Source: VRUE01 sp963698085 (GTDB lineage: Bacteria > Actinomycetota > Thermoleophilia > Solirubrobacterales > 70-9). From it: DNA of 64,000 nt. Shown piece after piece: positions 19,845 through 26,403 of this stretch; position 1 is the stretch's first letter; every line of letters starts with the position of its first letter. The stretch lies in the NCBI GenBank assembly GCA_963698085.1, contig OY969122.1, positions 186,001 through 250,000 on the forward strand. Direction: 5' to 3'. The notes under the pieces are model-generated. The model searched no databases. It worked only from the letters and a program-made list of their open reading frames with translations, and had not been told where the DNA came from. The position numbers and the translations under genes are program-made.

Positions 19845-20732
19845 TCAGGAAAGAGTCGCCAGCCGCCGCTCGATCGTGCGCAGCTCAGGGTCGAAATCCC
19901 GGATCGGCAAGTCGTTCGGATATCCGGCGAGCGAAGCGGCGGGGATCAAGCCAACCAGCTCCGCCGCAATCGGCCGCCCGCCGAGTGGCGCCGCAAGCGA
20001 TCGGACACGCTCGACCACCGCCGCCAGTGGCACGGCGACTGGATCGTGAATGTTCGTCGAGATCTGCACCCGGCCGCTGGAGAGCGGTAGGCCGACCGCC
20101 CGCACGCCGACCAGTCCGCCGCCCGACTCGCGCAAGCCCGCTGCGACGGCCCGTGCCAGCTCCAGGTCATCGCTTTCGAGCTCGACGTTGAAAGCGCCCA
20201 GCGGCGGGCGGGCCGTGACCAGGGTCGCGCCCGCGCCGCGATGTGGCTGTTCCGGCCCTTGGTCGGGCAGCAGCTCACCGGCCTCCATCCTCAGCCACAG
20301 CTCGGCCAAGCCACCGTTGCGGAAATAGGCCCGCTCGGCCCGCTCTGGCCCTTGCGCCAGTTCGCCGTATAAAAAGACCGGCACGCCTAGGTCGCCGACC
20401 TCGGCGGCAACCTCGCGGGCCGTCTCCCGAGCTAGGGCGCGGTCGGCGGGCTCGGCCCAAACGACCGGGCAGACGTCGAGTGCGCCGATCGCTGGGTGGA
20501 CGCCCTCGTGTGCGCTCATGTCGATCGACTGAATCGCTTCCGCAGCGCCCTCCACCAGAGCTGCCCTCAAGGCGCCCGGCTCGCCAGCGAGGGTAAGGAC
20601 GGTGCGGTTGTGGTCCCGGTCGCTGTGGCGGTCAAGCAGCTCCACTCCCGGCGAGAATGCTTGTGACAGCGCCTCGATCCGTGCCGCGTCGCGACCCTCC
20701 GAGAGGTTGGGGACGGCAAGCAGCGGACTCAG
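19845..20732 (-). CDS. Glutamate formiminotransferase-like protein (FtcD N-terminal family), probable CTG start
   Basis: This protein of about 295 residues transfers the formimino group from formiminoglutamate to tetrahydrofolate in the family. The N-terminal signature LLAVPNLSEGRD, the downstream DRDHNRTVLTLAG, SAHEGVHPAIGALDVCPVVW and VQISTNIHDP match the formiminotransferase N and C subdomains. The family begins only a few residues before VPNLSEG. No ATG, GTG or TTG fits there; the only close option is CTG at 20730-20732, which overlaps the upstream stop as CTGA, exactly as ATGA overlaps do elsewhere here. The open frame otherwise begins at GTG 20801 with a non-native 23-residue lead. No cyclodeaminase domain is attached. 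Confidence 0.85.
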   Translation of the reverse strand: MSPLLAVPNLSEGRDAARIEALSQAFSPGVELLDRHSDRDHNRTVLTLAGEPGALRAALVEGAAEAIQSIDMSAHEGVHPAIGALDVCPVVWAEPADRALARETAREVAAEVGDLGVPVFLYGELAQGPERAERAYFRNGGLAELWLRMEAGELLPDQGPEQPHRGAGATLVTARPPLGAFNVELESDDLELARAVAAGLRESGGGLVGVRAVGLPLSSGRVQISTNIHDPVAVPLAAVVERVRSLAAPLGGRPIAAELVGLIPAASLAGYPNDLPIRDFDPELRTIERRLATLS

Positions 20733-21682
20733 GCGACCAGCTCTCCAGCTTGCACGATGGTCGAGCCGTCGATTTCCACGGTGGGTTGCAGCAACACGCA
20801 ATCGAGGTGGACCGGCACCTGGACTGTGCCGCCGATGGCGGCCGAGGCGCCGAAGGCGACGTGAGCCGTTCCGAGGATCTTCTCGTCCTCGAGGATGTTG
20901 CCGGTGAGGATCGCGCTTTCGTTGGTGCCGATGCCGAGCTCGGCAACGTTGGTGCCCTCGGCGCCATGTTCTGTGAGCAGATCCATCAGGCGGGCTCCAT
21001 CGACCCCAGCCGCCTCGGTCAGGTGCCCGCCGTGAACGGTCAGCTCGACCGGCTTGGCCAGCTTGCCGATGGTGGCGATCGAGCCATCGACGACCAGCGT
21101 CCCCTCTGCCGTGCCCTCCATCGGTGCGATGAAGGCCTCACCGCAGGGGATGTTGCCGAAGGCGCCGCGCATGTTCAGCGCGCCGGCGTCGACAATCGCG
21201 GTCCGGTCCTCCAGCCCGAGGCGAAGGTCGGAGCCACGCGAGCAGGTGATCCTCGCCTCCGCACCGGCGCCGAGGGCGCGGCCGACCGAGGCGCCTCGTT
21301 TGCGCAGCGACCTCAGGTCGGCTCCCATCACCCGCGCGAGCATCTCGCCGGTCACGCCGGGCATCGAGGCAATTCGCACGCCCGCTTCGGTCGCCGCGCG
21401 GCGCGCCTCGGTGTGTGAGATCGACTGGATCGTCGGCGCCACGACGATGTCCGCAGCGAGCATCGCCGCGGCAACCGCCCGCGGCGGCTCGGCGGCGTGC
21501 GATTCGCGCTCGGAGATCACAGCCAGGGTTGCTTCGCCGCCCTCGCCCTGGGCGTTGATCCGCAACAGAGCGCCGAGCTCCTCGGTGATCGGGTTGCAGA
21601 TCACCAGCACCTCTTCGGATGGATTGAGATCCAGGCAATCCCGGATCAGCGTGCTGACTGCCCTATCCAGAGCGCTCCCCAT
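20729..21682 (-). CDS. M29-like aminopeptidase / leucyl aminopeptidase-family metalloprotein
   Basis: This 317-residue protein resembles the thermophilic aminopeptidase T (M29) and related NicX-type iron enzymes. Likely metal ligands are in NIPCGEAF (Glu), AELGIGTNE (Glu), GTAHVAFG (His) and VHLDCVLL (His, Asp). It is shorter than the roughly 400-residue classical AmpS, as in many actinobacterial and archaeal homologues. Either an aminopeptidase or an extradiol-type dioxygenase function is possible; peptidase is more likely from the overall pattern. A GTG at 21685 directly before the ATG is an alternative start. It is coupled to the formiminotransferase gene downstream. Confidence 0.75.
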   Translation of the reverse strand: MGSALDRAVSTLIRDCLDLNPSEEVLVICNPITEELGALLRINAQGEGGEATLAVISERESHAAEPPRAVAAAMLAADIVVAPTIQSISHTEARRAATEAGVRIASMPGVTGEMLARVMGADLRSLRKRGASVGRALGAGAEARITCSRGSDLRLGLEDRTAIVDAGALNMRGAFGNIPCGEAFIAPMEGTAEGTLVVDGSIATIGKLAKPVELTVHGGHLTEAAGVDGARLMDLLTEHGAEGTNVAELGIGTNESAILTGNILEDEKILGTAHVAFGASAAIGGTVQVPVHLDCVLLQPTVEIDGSTIVQAGELVA

Positions 21683-21757
21683 CACACAGGAAAGGCTATC
21701 CGCAGTCTCGGCGTGCGGTCCGCACCCAACCGCCGCCTCGCTAGCATCCCCGTCCCG

Positions 21758-21831
21758 GCCGGAGTAGCTCAGCTGGTTAGAGCAGCGGAATCATAATCCG
21801 CGTGTCGGGGGTTCGAGTCCCTCCTCCGGCA
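21758..21831 (+). tRNA. tRNA with CAT anticodon (elongator Met or lysidine-type Ile2)
   Basis: The 74-nt cloverleaf has a 7-bp acceptor stem (GCCGGAG with CTCCGGC), D-arm GCTCAGCTGGTTAGAGC, anticodon stem GCGGA/TCCGC around loop ATCATAA, and T-arm loop TTCGAGT. The CCA end is not encoded. A CAT anticodon is shared by initiator Met, elongator Met and Ile2. The perfect acceptor base pair at position 1 argues against an initiator; distinguishing elongator Met from Ile2 needs a tRNA-specific model. It was the insertion target of the island that follows. Confidence 0.93.
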
Positions 21832-21832
21832 T
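21795..21832 (+). repeat. Left attachment repeat (attL) inside the tRNA 3' half
   Basis: These 38 bases begin AATCCGCGTGTCGGGGGTTC within the anticodon arm, run to the tRNA 3' end and add one base. They are identical to 29187-29224. The tRNA keeps its full sequence, so insertion did not damage it. Confidence 0.9.
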
Positions 21833-21892
21833 CGCATCAGCAAGCGGAATGCGCCGCTTCCCGAGGTCCGAAGGGTCCGATTTGGCAGGGGG

Positions 21893-21914
21893 GTGGCAAG
21901 GGAAGTGGCAAGGG
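21893..21914 (+). repeat. Two direct copies of GTGGCAAGGG near attL
   Basis: GTGGCAAGGG occurs at 21893-21902 and again at 21905-21914 (12-bp period), with a looser TTGGCAGGGG just before. Short direct repeats beside an att site can be recombinase arm-binding sites; that reading is inference. Confidence 0.35.
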
Positions 21915-21936
21915 TCTAGCAGCGAACAGCCGCAAG

Positions 21937-22344
21937 TCACTCGGGATAGCGGCCGTGCAGACGACGATGAGCGCGCGAGTAGACCGGGTGCGTCCGCGGA
22001 TTGGTCGGGTGGCGCTCGCCGAAGGCGAGCATCCGCAATACCAGCACCTCCTCCACCTTCCTGAGAGCAAACACGAAACCGTAGGGCGCCGCCGAGGCCC
22101 CCTCCTGGCCTAGCGGGATATAGAGCTTCACGCAATCCGCCAGCCTCGTACCTCGCGGGCCGTCCTCTTCGCACGGCTGCCACGGCACGGTCGTCGGGTG
22201 GGCCTCAATCTCCCGGCGGGCCTTCTCGGCCCAGGCGCGTGCGGGCGAGTGTTCCCGCAGACGGCCAACCTCCTCGGCCCAGACCTCGTCGTCTATCTCG
22301 ACGCGGACATCAATCGGATTTCGTCGCCCTGCCACGCCCTGCAC
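21937..22344 (-). CDS. Putative toxin-like protein of a toxin-antitoxin pair
   Basis: This 135-residue protein starts at GTG 22344. It is rich in charged helix in the first half (EVWAEEVGRLREHSPARAWAE), followed by strands ending FVFALRKVEEVLVLRMLAFGER and an Arg/His-rich tail. The strand pattern with a late VLRMLAFGERHP is reminiscent of RelE/ParE-fold toxins, but no catalytic signature is certain. It follows the antitoxin-like gene by 60 bp on the same strand, the common antitoxin-first order. It could also be an unrelated island protein. Confidence 0.5.
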   Translation of the reverse strand: MQGVAGRRNPIDVRVEIDDEVWAEEVGRLREHSPARAWAEKARREIEAHPTTVPWQPCEEDGPRGTRLADCVKLYIPLGQEGASAAPYGFVFALRKVEEVLVLRMLAFGERHPTNPRTHPVYSRAHRRLHGRYPE

Positions 22345-22404
22345 TTTTCCAGATCGGCTCGTTGACCCTCCCAGGGTCGCGAGCGCCCACGCCAGTGCGG
22401 GCCG

Positions 22405-22617
22405 TTAGCCCTCGCCGTCGGTCGGCAGGTGCCCGAACAGCCGGTCGAAATCCTCCCGGGAGGCTGGCTTGGCGCCGCGCCTCCGGTCCAACTCCGCCAT
22501 CGGCGTGATCGTGGGCTCAAGCGTCAGGTCACCAGCCCCGTCCGGCACGACCTCGTAGCGACGGCCGTCGACATCCACCAACTCACCCACATGCAGGCTC
22601 TTCACCGCAGTTGCCAT
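22405..22617 (-). CDS. Small antitoxin-like protein
   Basis: This 70-residue protein has an N-terminal beta-rich half (LVDVDGRRYEVVPDGAGDL) and an acidic C-terminus, ASREDFDRLFGHLPTDGEG. A C-terminal F-x-x-L-x-G-x-L-P-x-D-x-E-G tail is typical of many actinobacterial VapB/Phd-like antitoxins, where the disordered tail wraps the toxin. The start ATG at 22617 has no Shine-Dalgarno site; a good -35/-10 pair ends 6 bases upstream, so the mRNA is probably leaderless. Confidence 0.6.
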   Translation of the reverse strand: MATAVKSLHVGELVDVDGRRYEVVPDGAGDLTLEPTITPMAELDRRRGAKPASREDFDRLFGHLPTDGEG

Positions 22618-22623
22618 GCGACA

Positions 22624-22653
22624 AGTGTAAAGGGGGATTACGAGGGATGTGAA
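22624..22653 (-). promoter_or_regulatory. Promoter for the antitoxin-like gene, leaderless type
   Basis: On the minus strand, TTCACA (22648-22653) and TACACT (22624-22629) are separated by 18 bases, and the ATG begins 6 bases after the -10. This is a near-consensus sigma-70-type promoter with the transcription start expected at the ATG itself. Confidence 0.6.
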
Positions 22654-23521
22654 GGGGGGTGGTCAATACGAAGACCAGCCCGCCGACGTCGTCTCGCGCC
22701 TCTCCCCTGACGCAACGATTTACCTTCGTCTACCGGCAATTGTTCGGGCCGATCCCGCTCACCGACGCAGAGCCGAAATAGGCCGCTAAGCAGATTCTCC
22801 GAATCTGCCCTACGCCTTCCTTATTCAGCTATCAAGCAAACCGAGGCTCCTCGGGTGGGGGGGAAGTTCTTCCTCGGTCTCTCCGAGGCCCCATCCCTTG
22901 ACACAAATAGAGAGCTATGGGTTCTTCGCCAGCCCGAAGCCGCCTCGCTTCCCTGGGCCTCCCCGCGCTCTTTTGGCCCAGGGAAAGCGAGGCGGCTACG
23001 AACGCTGCAATCGCAGCCCTGTTCGTAAGAAGAACTGAGTTCAGACGCGAGCAGGAATCCGGTTAGTCCATCGCCTTTGGGCGTCAGGAATGACTGTCCT
23101 CTTCACTCTGGAAATCTTCGACTTCCCAGACCTCAGCAGGCTTCGTGACGGTGTAGGCGTTCAAGGCCGCTTTCGCGAAGAAGCTGAGGGTGGCGGCTCC
23201 ATCGATCCGGCACCTTCAACGGCAAGGGCAACCCGGAGTTCAAGGAGCTGCTGGCGAGCTGAGGTTCAGCGCTTCGGCCGCCGCTTCCTCTTGCGGCGCG
23301 CACCCGATTTCGCACCCCCACTCAGGGAGTTCGCCGGAACTGAGAGCACCTTGCCGTGCCAGTTATGGCCGCATCGGTCAGAGACCACATGCCGACCGCG
23401 AGCATCTGCGCTTTGTAGCTGCGACGTGAAGCGCCGCGACTTGGAGCGTCACTTGCGAGCGCATGGCTGTCGCGAGGTCGGCGGCTCGAAGCCGAACTAA
23501 GCCAAACTCACCCCATGCGGG
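22654..23521. other. 870-bp stretch of the island without a convincing gene
   Basis: Open frames here are short and lack family motifs or ribosome binding sites. It contains the strong hairpin at 22938-22997. A minus-strand frame of about 40 codons (ending in a stop near 23084, reading NAYTVTKPAEVWEVEDFQSE) has coding-like composition but no start, so it may be a gene remnant. The region could hold the debris of a lost integrase or a non-coding RNA. Confidence 0.5.
22938..22997. repeat. Long hairpin: 22/23-bp inverted arms with a 15-nt loop
   Basis: The left arm AGCCGCCTCGCTTCCCTGGG (22938 on, to 22959) pairs with 22975-22997 over its full length with a single bulged base; the loop is rich in C and T. 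It stands alone in non-coding DNA, about 525 bp from the methyltransferase stop and 320 bp from the antitoxin start. Confidence 0.75.
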
Positions 23522-24286
23522 CTAGCCTGCCCTTGCGATGTAGACAGCCTTCGTGTGAGCGTGCTCGTCAAGCGGCTGCCTCAGTATCCCGTCCGTATAG
23601 AGACCGTAGACATCGATCAGGGTGAGGCCGGCGCGCTCGACCGTTGACCGTATTTCGGCATCAGCAAAGTGGCGCTGCCGATGCTCATGCCTTTTCGTCG
23701 GTCCCCCATCCTCTTCAAGGACCGCTTCGCAGATCGACCCAGGCTTCGCATCGCTGGTGGTCTGACCACGCCAAACAAGCCTCCGCCCGGCGCGCTCGAC
23801 CACGGCGGTTTCGGCGAAGAAGCTGCGATAGGCAACCAGCGTGTTGACATCGAATAGCAGCAGACCTCTCGGGGCGAGGTTTGCCCCCATCCCGCTCAGG
23901 GCTTTGAGCAGCTCGACCTCGCTGAGCAGGTAGTTGATCGAATCGTCCAGCGCCCAGACAAGATCGAACTTGCCGATCTCGGGCAAGCACCGCATGTCTG
24001 CCACCGACAGCGGCACCTCCTCTCCAACCTTTGCCCGCGCGCGCTCCAGCATCGCGGGCGAGATGTCGCACGCGGTGACCTCCCATCCCCGGTCGAGCAT
24101 CGGCAGGAAGCTCTTTCCGGTCCCGCACGCCACGTCGAGCAGCCGCTCTCCACCCAGGCCGTTGCGCTCAAGCGCGGAGACCAGCTCGCCTATCCAAAGC
24201 TCGTCGTCATAGTGAGCGGTGAAGATGTCATAGACGGATGCCATCGCCTCATAGGTGGCCTTCGCGTCCCTGACGGTCCTCGGCAT
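23522..24286 (-). CDS. Class I SAM-dependent methyltransferase of the short-peptide locus
   Basis: This 254-residue Rossmann methyltransferase has motif I LLDVACGTGKSFLPML, motif II VTACDISPAMLERAR, an Asp-containing VADMRCLPEIGKFDLVWALDDSINYLL block and motif IV-like LLLFDVNTL. The N-terminal YEAMASVYDIFTAHYDDELW is typical of the small-molecule/peptide methyltransferases of this type. The ATG at 24286 was chosen; the frame is open to a TTG at 24358 that would overlap thiF. It directly follows the ThiF-like gene (8 bp gap), so the two should be cotranscribed. The substrate may be the 19-residue peptides or their adenylated form (inference). Confidence 0.85.
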   Translation of the reverse strand: MPRTVRDAKATYEAMASVYDIFTAHYDDELWIGELVSALERNGLGGERLLDVACGTGKSFLPMLDRGWEVTACDISPAMLERARAKVGEEVPLSVADMRCLPEIGKFDLVWALDDSINYLLSEVELLKALSGMGANLAPRGLLLFDVNTLVAYRSFFAETAVVERAGRRLVWRGQTTSDAKPGSICEAVLEEDGGPTKRHEHRQRHFADAEIRSTVERAGLTLIDVYGLYTDGILRQPLDEHAHTKAVYIARAG

Positions 24287-24294
24287 GCCTGAGA

Positions 24295-25407
24295 TCAGCT
24301 TCCGACCGTCGCGCTGTGGGTCGTACTTCGCGCCGAGCTGCTCGCCAGGTGCCCGCAAACCGGGCAGTCCGGCTCCGGCACGACTGGATCGCGCTCGACC
24401 CCCATCGTGCGGAGGTCGTAGATATGACCGACGCCCAGGGTCGAGGGCTCGACAAGGCCGGTCAGGTAGTGCATCACGTCCATGCCTACCTGCCCTCCGA
24501 TCAGATTGCAGGCCGGTCCCATCGTGGCGACGCGATTGCCGTTCCTGCGACGCTGCTCCATCACCAGGTCAAACGCCGGATAGCTGCGCCTGTGGCCTGC
24601 GAGCTGGCACCGGAAGCAGCCGGTCACCCCTGGCACGAATAGTGGCCCCACGCGAGCTATAGGCGGGAAGTGGCTCATCGTGATGAACGGGATGCCGGCG
24701 GCGAAGCAGGCCCCGTTGACCCATTCCTCGATCTGATGGATCGGCCAGTCGGCCGCGTCGATCACGAGGTCATAGCCCTCGATCGCCTCGGCGATGGCGG
24801 CTTCGCTGCCCATCTGCTCGGCGATCCTCCCCAGCCGTATCTCCGAGTTGAAGCCGCTGAGCCGGTCGGCAGCGGCATCGACCTTGAGCCTGCCGATGTC
24901 GGACTCGCCGTAGAGGTACTGACGATTCAGGTTGCTCTCCTCAACCCGGTCGCCATCGATCAAGAGCATCTCCCCGACCCCGCAGCCGGCCAGGGAGAGA
25001 GCCGAGCAACCACCCAATCCCCCGACGCCGAGGACGACGATCCGGGCTTCTTCGAGCCGCGCTTGACACTGAGAGGGCGTCGGCCCCGCAGTGATGTCGC
25101 TGAAGTAGCGGAGCTGGCGATCAAAGCGCCGGGCGGCTAACTCGGGAATCAGGTCGTCGTCGGCCGCATCCTCCAAGAGGCTCAGCTCCGCTAGCTGAGC
25201 GAGCAGGTCGTTGACCGCCCCCTCGCCGAAGCGACCTTCCAACTCGCCTCTCTCACGGCAGCCATCGAGCGCGTCGAGCAGGCGACGATCCTCATCTCCC
25301 GGCTTCTCGATGTGAATGTCGCCGCCGCCGCTCGGCCGCAGCAAGAGCAGATCTCCGTTCGGTGTCTCGATCTGCTCGGTGGTTCGCTTGAGCCTGGGCC
25401 TTTTCAT
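24295..25407 (-). CDS. ThiF/MoeB/MccB-like adenylating enzyme with N-terminal RRE-like domain
   Basis: This is a 370-residue E1-like protein. Residues 1 to about 95 look like a PqqD-type RiPP recognition element: strands (IETPNGDLLLLRPSGGGDIHI), then the LLDALDG turn, then helices ending AELSLLEDA. The ThiF domain has VVLGVGGLGGCSALSLAGCGVGEMLLIDGD for ATP, ESNLNRQYLY, DIGRLKVDAA, and the DAADWPI segment. Two zinc CxxC pairs are present: GCFRCQL and PDCPVCG. In MccB (microcin C7) and pantocin PaaA the same architecture adenylates the C-terminus or side chain of a short peptide. The ATG at 25407 is preferred to a TTG 6 bp upstream. Three 19-residue peptide genes lie next to it. Confidence 0.87.
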   Translation of the reverse strand: MKRPRLKRTTEQIETPNGDLLLLRPSGGGDIHIEKPGDEDRRLLDALDGCRERGELEGRFGEGAVNDLLAQLAELSLLEDAADDDLIPELAARRFDRQLRYFSDITAGPTPSQCQARLEEARIVVLGVGGLGGCSALSLAGCGVGEMLLIDGDRVEESNLNRQYLYGESDIGRLKVDAAADRLSGFNSEIRLGRIAEQMGSEAAIAEAIEGYDLVIDAADWPIHQIEEWVNGACFAAGIPFITMSHFPPIARVGPLFVPGVTGCFRCQLAGHRRSYPAFDLVMEQRRRNGNRVATMGPACNLIGGQVGMDVMHYLTGLVEPSTLGVGHIYDLRTMGVERDPVVPEPDCPVCGHLASSSARSTTHSATVGS

Positions 25408-25423
25408 GGACAACGAGACCCAA

Positions 25424-25451
25424 CCATTACTGGAATAAGTTTCAGTAATGG
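25424..25451. promoter_or_regulatory. 9-bp palindrome CCATTACTG-N10-CAGTAATGG upstream of thiF
   Basis: Perfect 9-bp arms (25424-25432 and 25443-25451) lie 17 bp upstream of the ThiF-like gene and about 150 bp before peptide gene 1, in the divergent intergenic region. The size and symmetry fit a dimeric HTH operator, and several XRE proteins are encoded nearby. A leader hairpin of the thiF mRNA is the alternative. Confidence 0.55.
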
Positions 25452-25538
25452 GCGCAGCTAGTCAAGCACTTAATCTCGACGGTCTCGGCAAGCCGCTCTC
25501 TGACCTTCAGCATCCAGGCAGATTCTAGTCTTTACTCG

Positions 25539-25555
25539 ATATTTTCTTAGTATTC
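25539..25555 (+). promoter_or_regulatory. AT-rich promoter-like element before peptide gene 1
   Basis: ATATTTTCTTAGTATTC, in otherwise GC-rich DNA, starts 65 bp before peptide gene 1. A 14/17 match occurs in the same orientation, 56 bp before peptide gene 3 (26519-26535, minus strand), so it is probably the shared promoter or operator of the two peptide transcripts. Confidence 0.55.
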
Positions 25556-25603
25556 CTCCCAGTGGGACCGCCTGCTGAAAGACGAGGAAGGGGGTGATTT
25601 GGG

Positions 25604-25663
25604 ATGAAGGTCGCACAAGTCGGACGCGTCTCTTCGTGTGTGCATGTGCTGAAGCACGGCTAA
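25604..25663 (+). CDS. 19-residue precursor-like peptide, copy 1
   Basis: The ATG at 25604 is preceded by AGGGGGTGAT, a strong ribosome binding site. The product is MKVAQVGRVSSCVHVLKHG, then TAA. Copies 2 and 3 have the same length and the same C-terminal pattern CVHxxKHG, which with three independent strong ribosome sites argues for real genes. The neighbouring ThiF-like enzyme has an RRE-like domain, so this is probably the substrate: the N-terminal half as leader, the conserved C-terminal octapeptide as core. The end in free Gly fits E1-type C-terminal adenylation. No cleavage motif is evident. It is missed by ordinary gene callers because of its size. Confidence 0.75.
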   Translation: MKVAQVGRVSSCVHVLKHG

Positions 25664-25676
25664 AGCGCGCGATGCA

Positions 25677-25719
25677 GGGACCGGTCGTGGCCGCTGCGTG
25701 GTGGCCTTTGGCCAGTCCC
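25677..25719 (+). terminator. Stem-loop after peptide gene 1 (possible attenuator)
   Basis: GGGAC (25677-25681) pairs with GTCCC (25715-25719), with an inner TGGCC-TTT-GGCCA hairpin. No U-run follows, so it would be an imperfect terminator or mRNA-stabilising structure between peptide genes 1 and 2. Confidence 0.35.
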
Positions 25720-25765
25720 CCAGTGTTCCTCCATCCGCCGAAGACAAGGAAGGGAGGTGATTGCA

Positions 25766-25825
25766 ATGAAGGTCACGCAAGTCGGTCACGTCTTCTCGTG
25801 CGTGCATGTGGCGAAGCACGGCTAA
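25766..25825 (+). CDS. 19-residue precursor-like peptide, copy 2
   Basis: The ATG at 25766 follows AAGGGAGGTGAT, an almost perfect anti-16S match 4 bases away. The product is MKVTQVGHVFSCVHVAKHG, then TAA. It differs from copy 1 at five of 19 positions and shares downstream sequence with it, so the two look like a tandem duplication of about 160 bp. Substitutions fall between conserved positions (MKV-QVG-V-SCVHV-KHG), as expected under protein-level selection. Confidence 0.75.
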   Translation: MKVTQVGHVFSCVHVAKHG

Positions 25826-25836
25826 AACGCGATGCA

Positions 25837-25882
25837 GGGGCCGGTCGCGATCTGCTGGCGTGGTGGCCGTGGCCGGCTCCCC
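25837..25882 (+). terminator. Stem-loop after peptide gene 2
   Basis: GGGGCCGG (25837-25844) pairs with CCGGctCCCC (25873-25882) with a 2-nt bulge. Its placement 11 nt after the stop matches the structure after copy 1. No U-run is present. Confidence 0.35.
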
Positions 25883-25919
25883 CGTCTTTCGTCCAGAGGT
25901 GGCATAGAGGGGACGGAGT

Positions 25920-25938
25920 TTACGCAAGGACTTGTGAA
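25920..25938 (+). repeat. 19-bp repeat TTACGCAAGGACTTGTGAA, left copy
   Basis: This is an exact copy of the sequence found inverted at 26283-26301. It lies about 45 bp upstream of the XRE gene at 25983 and about 95 bp after peptide gene 2. It may be an operator or remnant of the duplication that created the peptide copies. Confidence 0.6.
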
Positions 25939-25982
25939 GTTTCCTATGGCGGTTTCTATCTCGAGCGCAGACGATCCCGGCC

Positions 25983-26177
25983 GTGGCCGACTTCGGCACC
26001 AAACTACGGGAGGCGCGGGAACGCCTGGGGCTCACCCAGGAAGAGGTCGCGCAGCGCAGCGGCGTCCATGTCACGGAGGTCAGCCGAATGGAGGCCGGGA
26101 AGCGCGACCCGAAAATCTCGACGCTGCGGCGACTTGCAAAAGCGGTCGAGGTCAAACCGGGCCAGCTCCTTGACTAA
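25983..26177 (+). CDS. XRE-family HTH regulator (64 aa) between the peptide genes
   Basis: This is little more than one Cro/CI helix-turn-helix: ADFGTKLREARERLGLTQEEVAQRSGVHVTEVSRMEAG, then KRDPKISTLRRLAKAVEVKPGQLLD. The start is GTG at 25983 without a clear ribosome site. It sits between peptide genes 2 and 3 and is flanked by the inverted 19-bp repeats, so it probably regulates the peptide transcripts. With no sensor domain, it might read the peptide itself or another small ligand (inference). Confidence 0.85.
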   Translation: MADFGTKLREARERLGLTQEEVAQRSGVHVTEVSRMEAGKRDPKISTLRRLAKAVEVKPGQLLD

Positions 26178-26282
26178 CTGCACACAACGACCTCTTAAGC
26201 CCGAGTCTCTCGCAGGTTGCGGCCGCGAGAGCGCACTATGCGCGTGATCCCTGGCCGTCGGCCGGGAGCTTCTCTGTGAAAG

Positions 26283-26301
26283 TTCACAAGTCCTTGCGTA
26301 A
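26283..26301 (-). repeat. 19-bp repeat TTACGCAAGGACTTGTGAA, right copy (inverted)
   Basis: On the minus strand it reads identically to 25920-25938 and lies about 100 bp downstream of peptide gene 3. Together the pair brackets the XRE gene as inverted repeats about 345 bp apart. Confidence 0.6.
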
Positions 26302-26371
26302 GCTCTCGCCTCCCCCATGCCGCTTGACCAGACAACGGCGAGACAAGGGCCGCCCCAGCCCCTACGCAAGC

Positions 26372-26387
26372 GGGCCGAGATCGGCCC
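26372..26387 (-). terminator. Stem-loop after peptide gene 3
   Basis: A 6-bp GGGCCG/CGGCCC stem with a 4-nt loop begins 17 nt after the peptide 3 stop, the same place as the structures after copies 1 and 2. No U-run was found. Confidence 0.35.
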
Positions 26388-26403
26388 TGTACATGCACGC
26401 GAT

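Noticed and set aside
22654..23521. Possible tyrosine recombinase remnant in the island gap
   Set aside because: No R..HxxR..Y pattern or other integrase motif could be read in any frame, only short coding-like scraps.
25832..26173. Frames around the 19-bp repeats that both read TQGLV(K/N)F
   Set aside because: The shared peptide comes only from the 19-bp DNA repeat itself; there is no conserved start, length or further similarity, so I treat it as a DNA element.
26268..26301. TTGTGAA..TTCACA resemblance to a Rex operator near the right 19-bp repeat
   Set aside because: The half-site spacing is 2 bp rather than about 4, and the left copy lacks the second half-site. Not a convincing Rex site.
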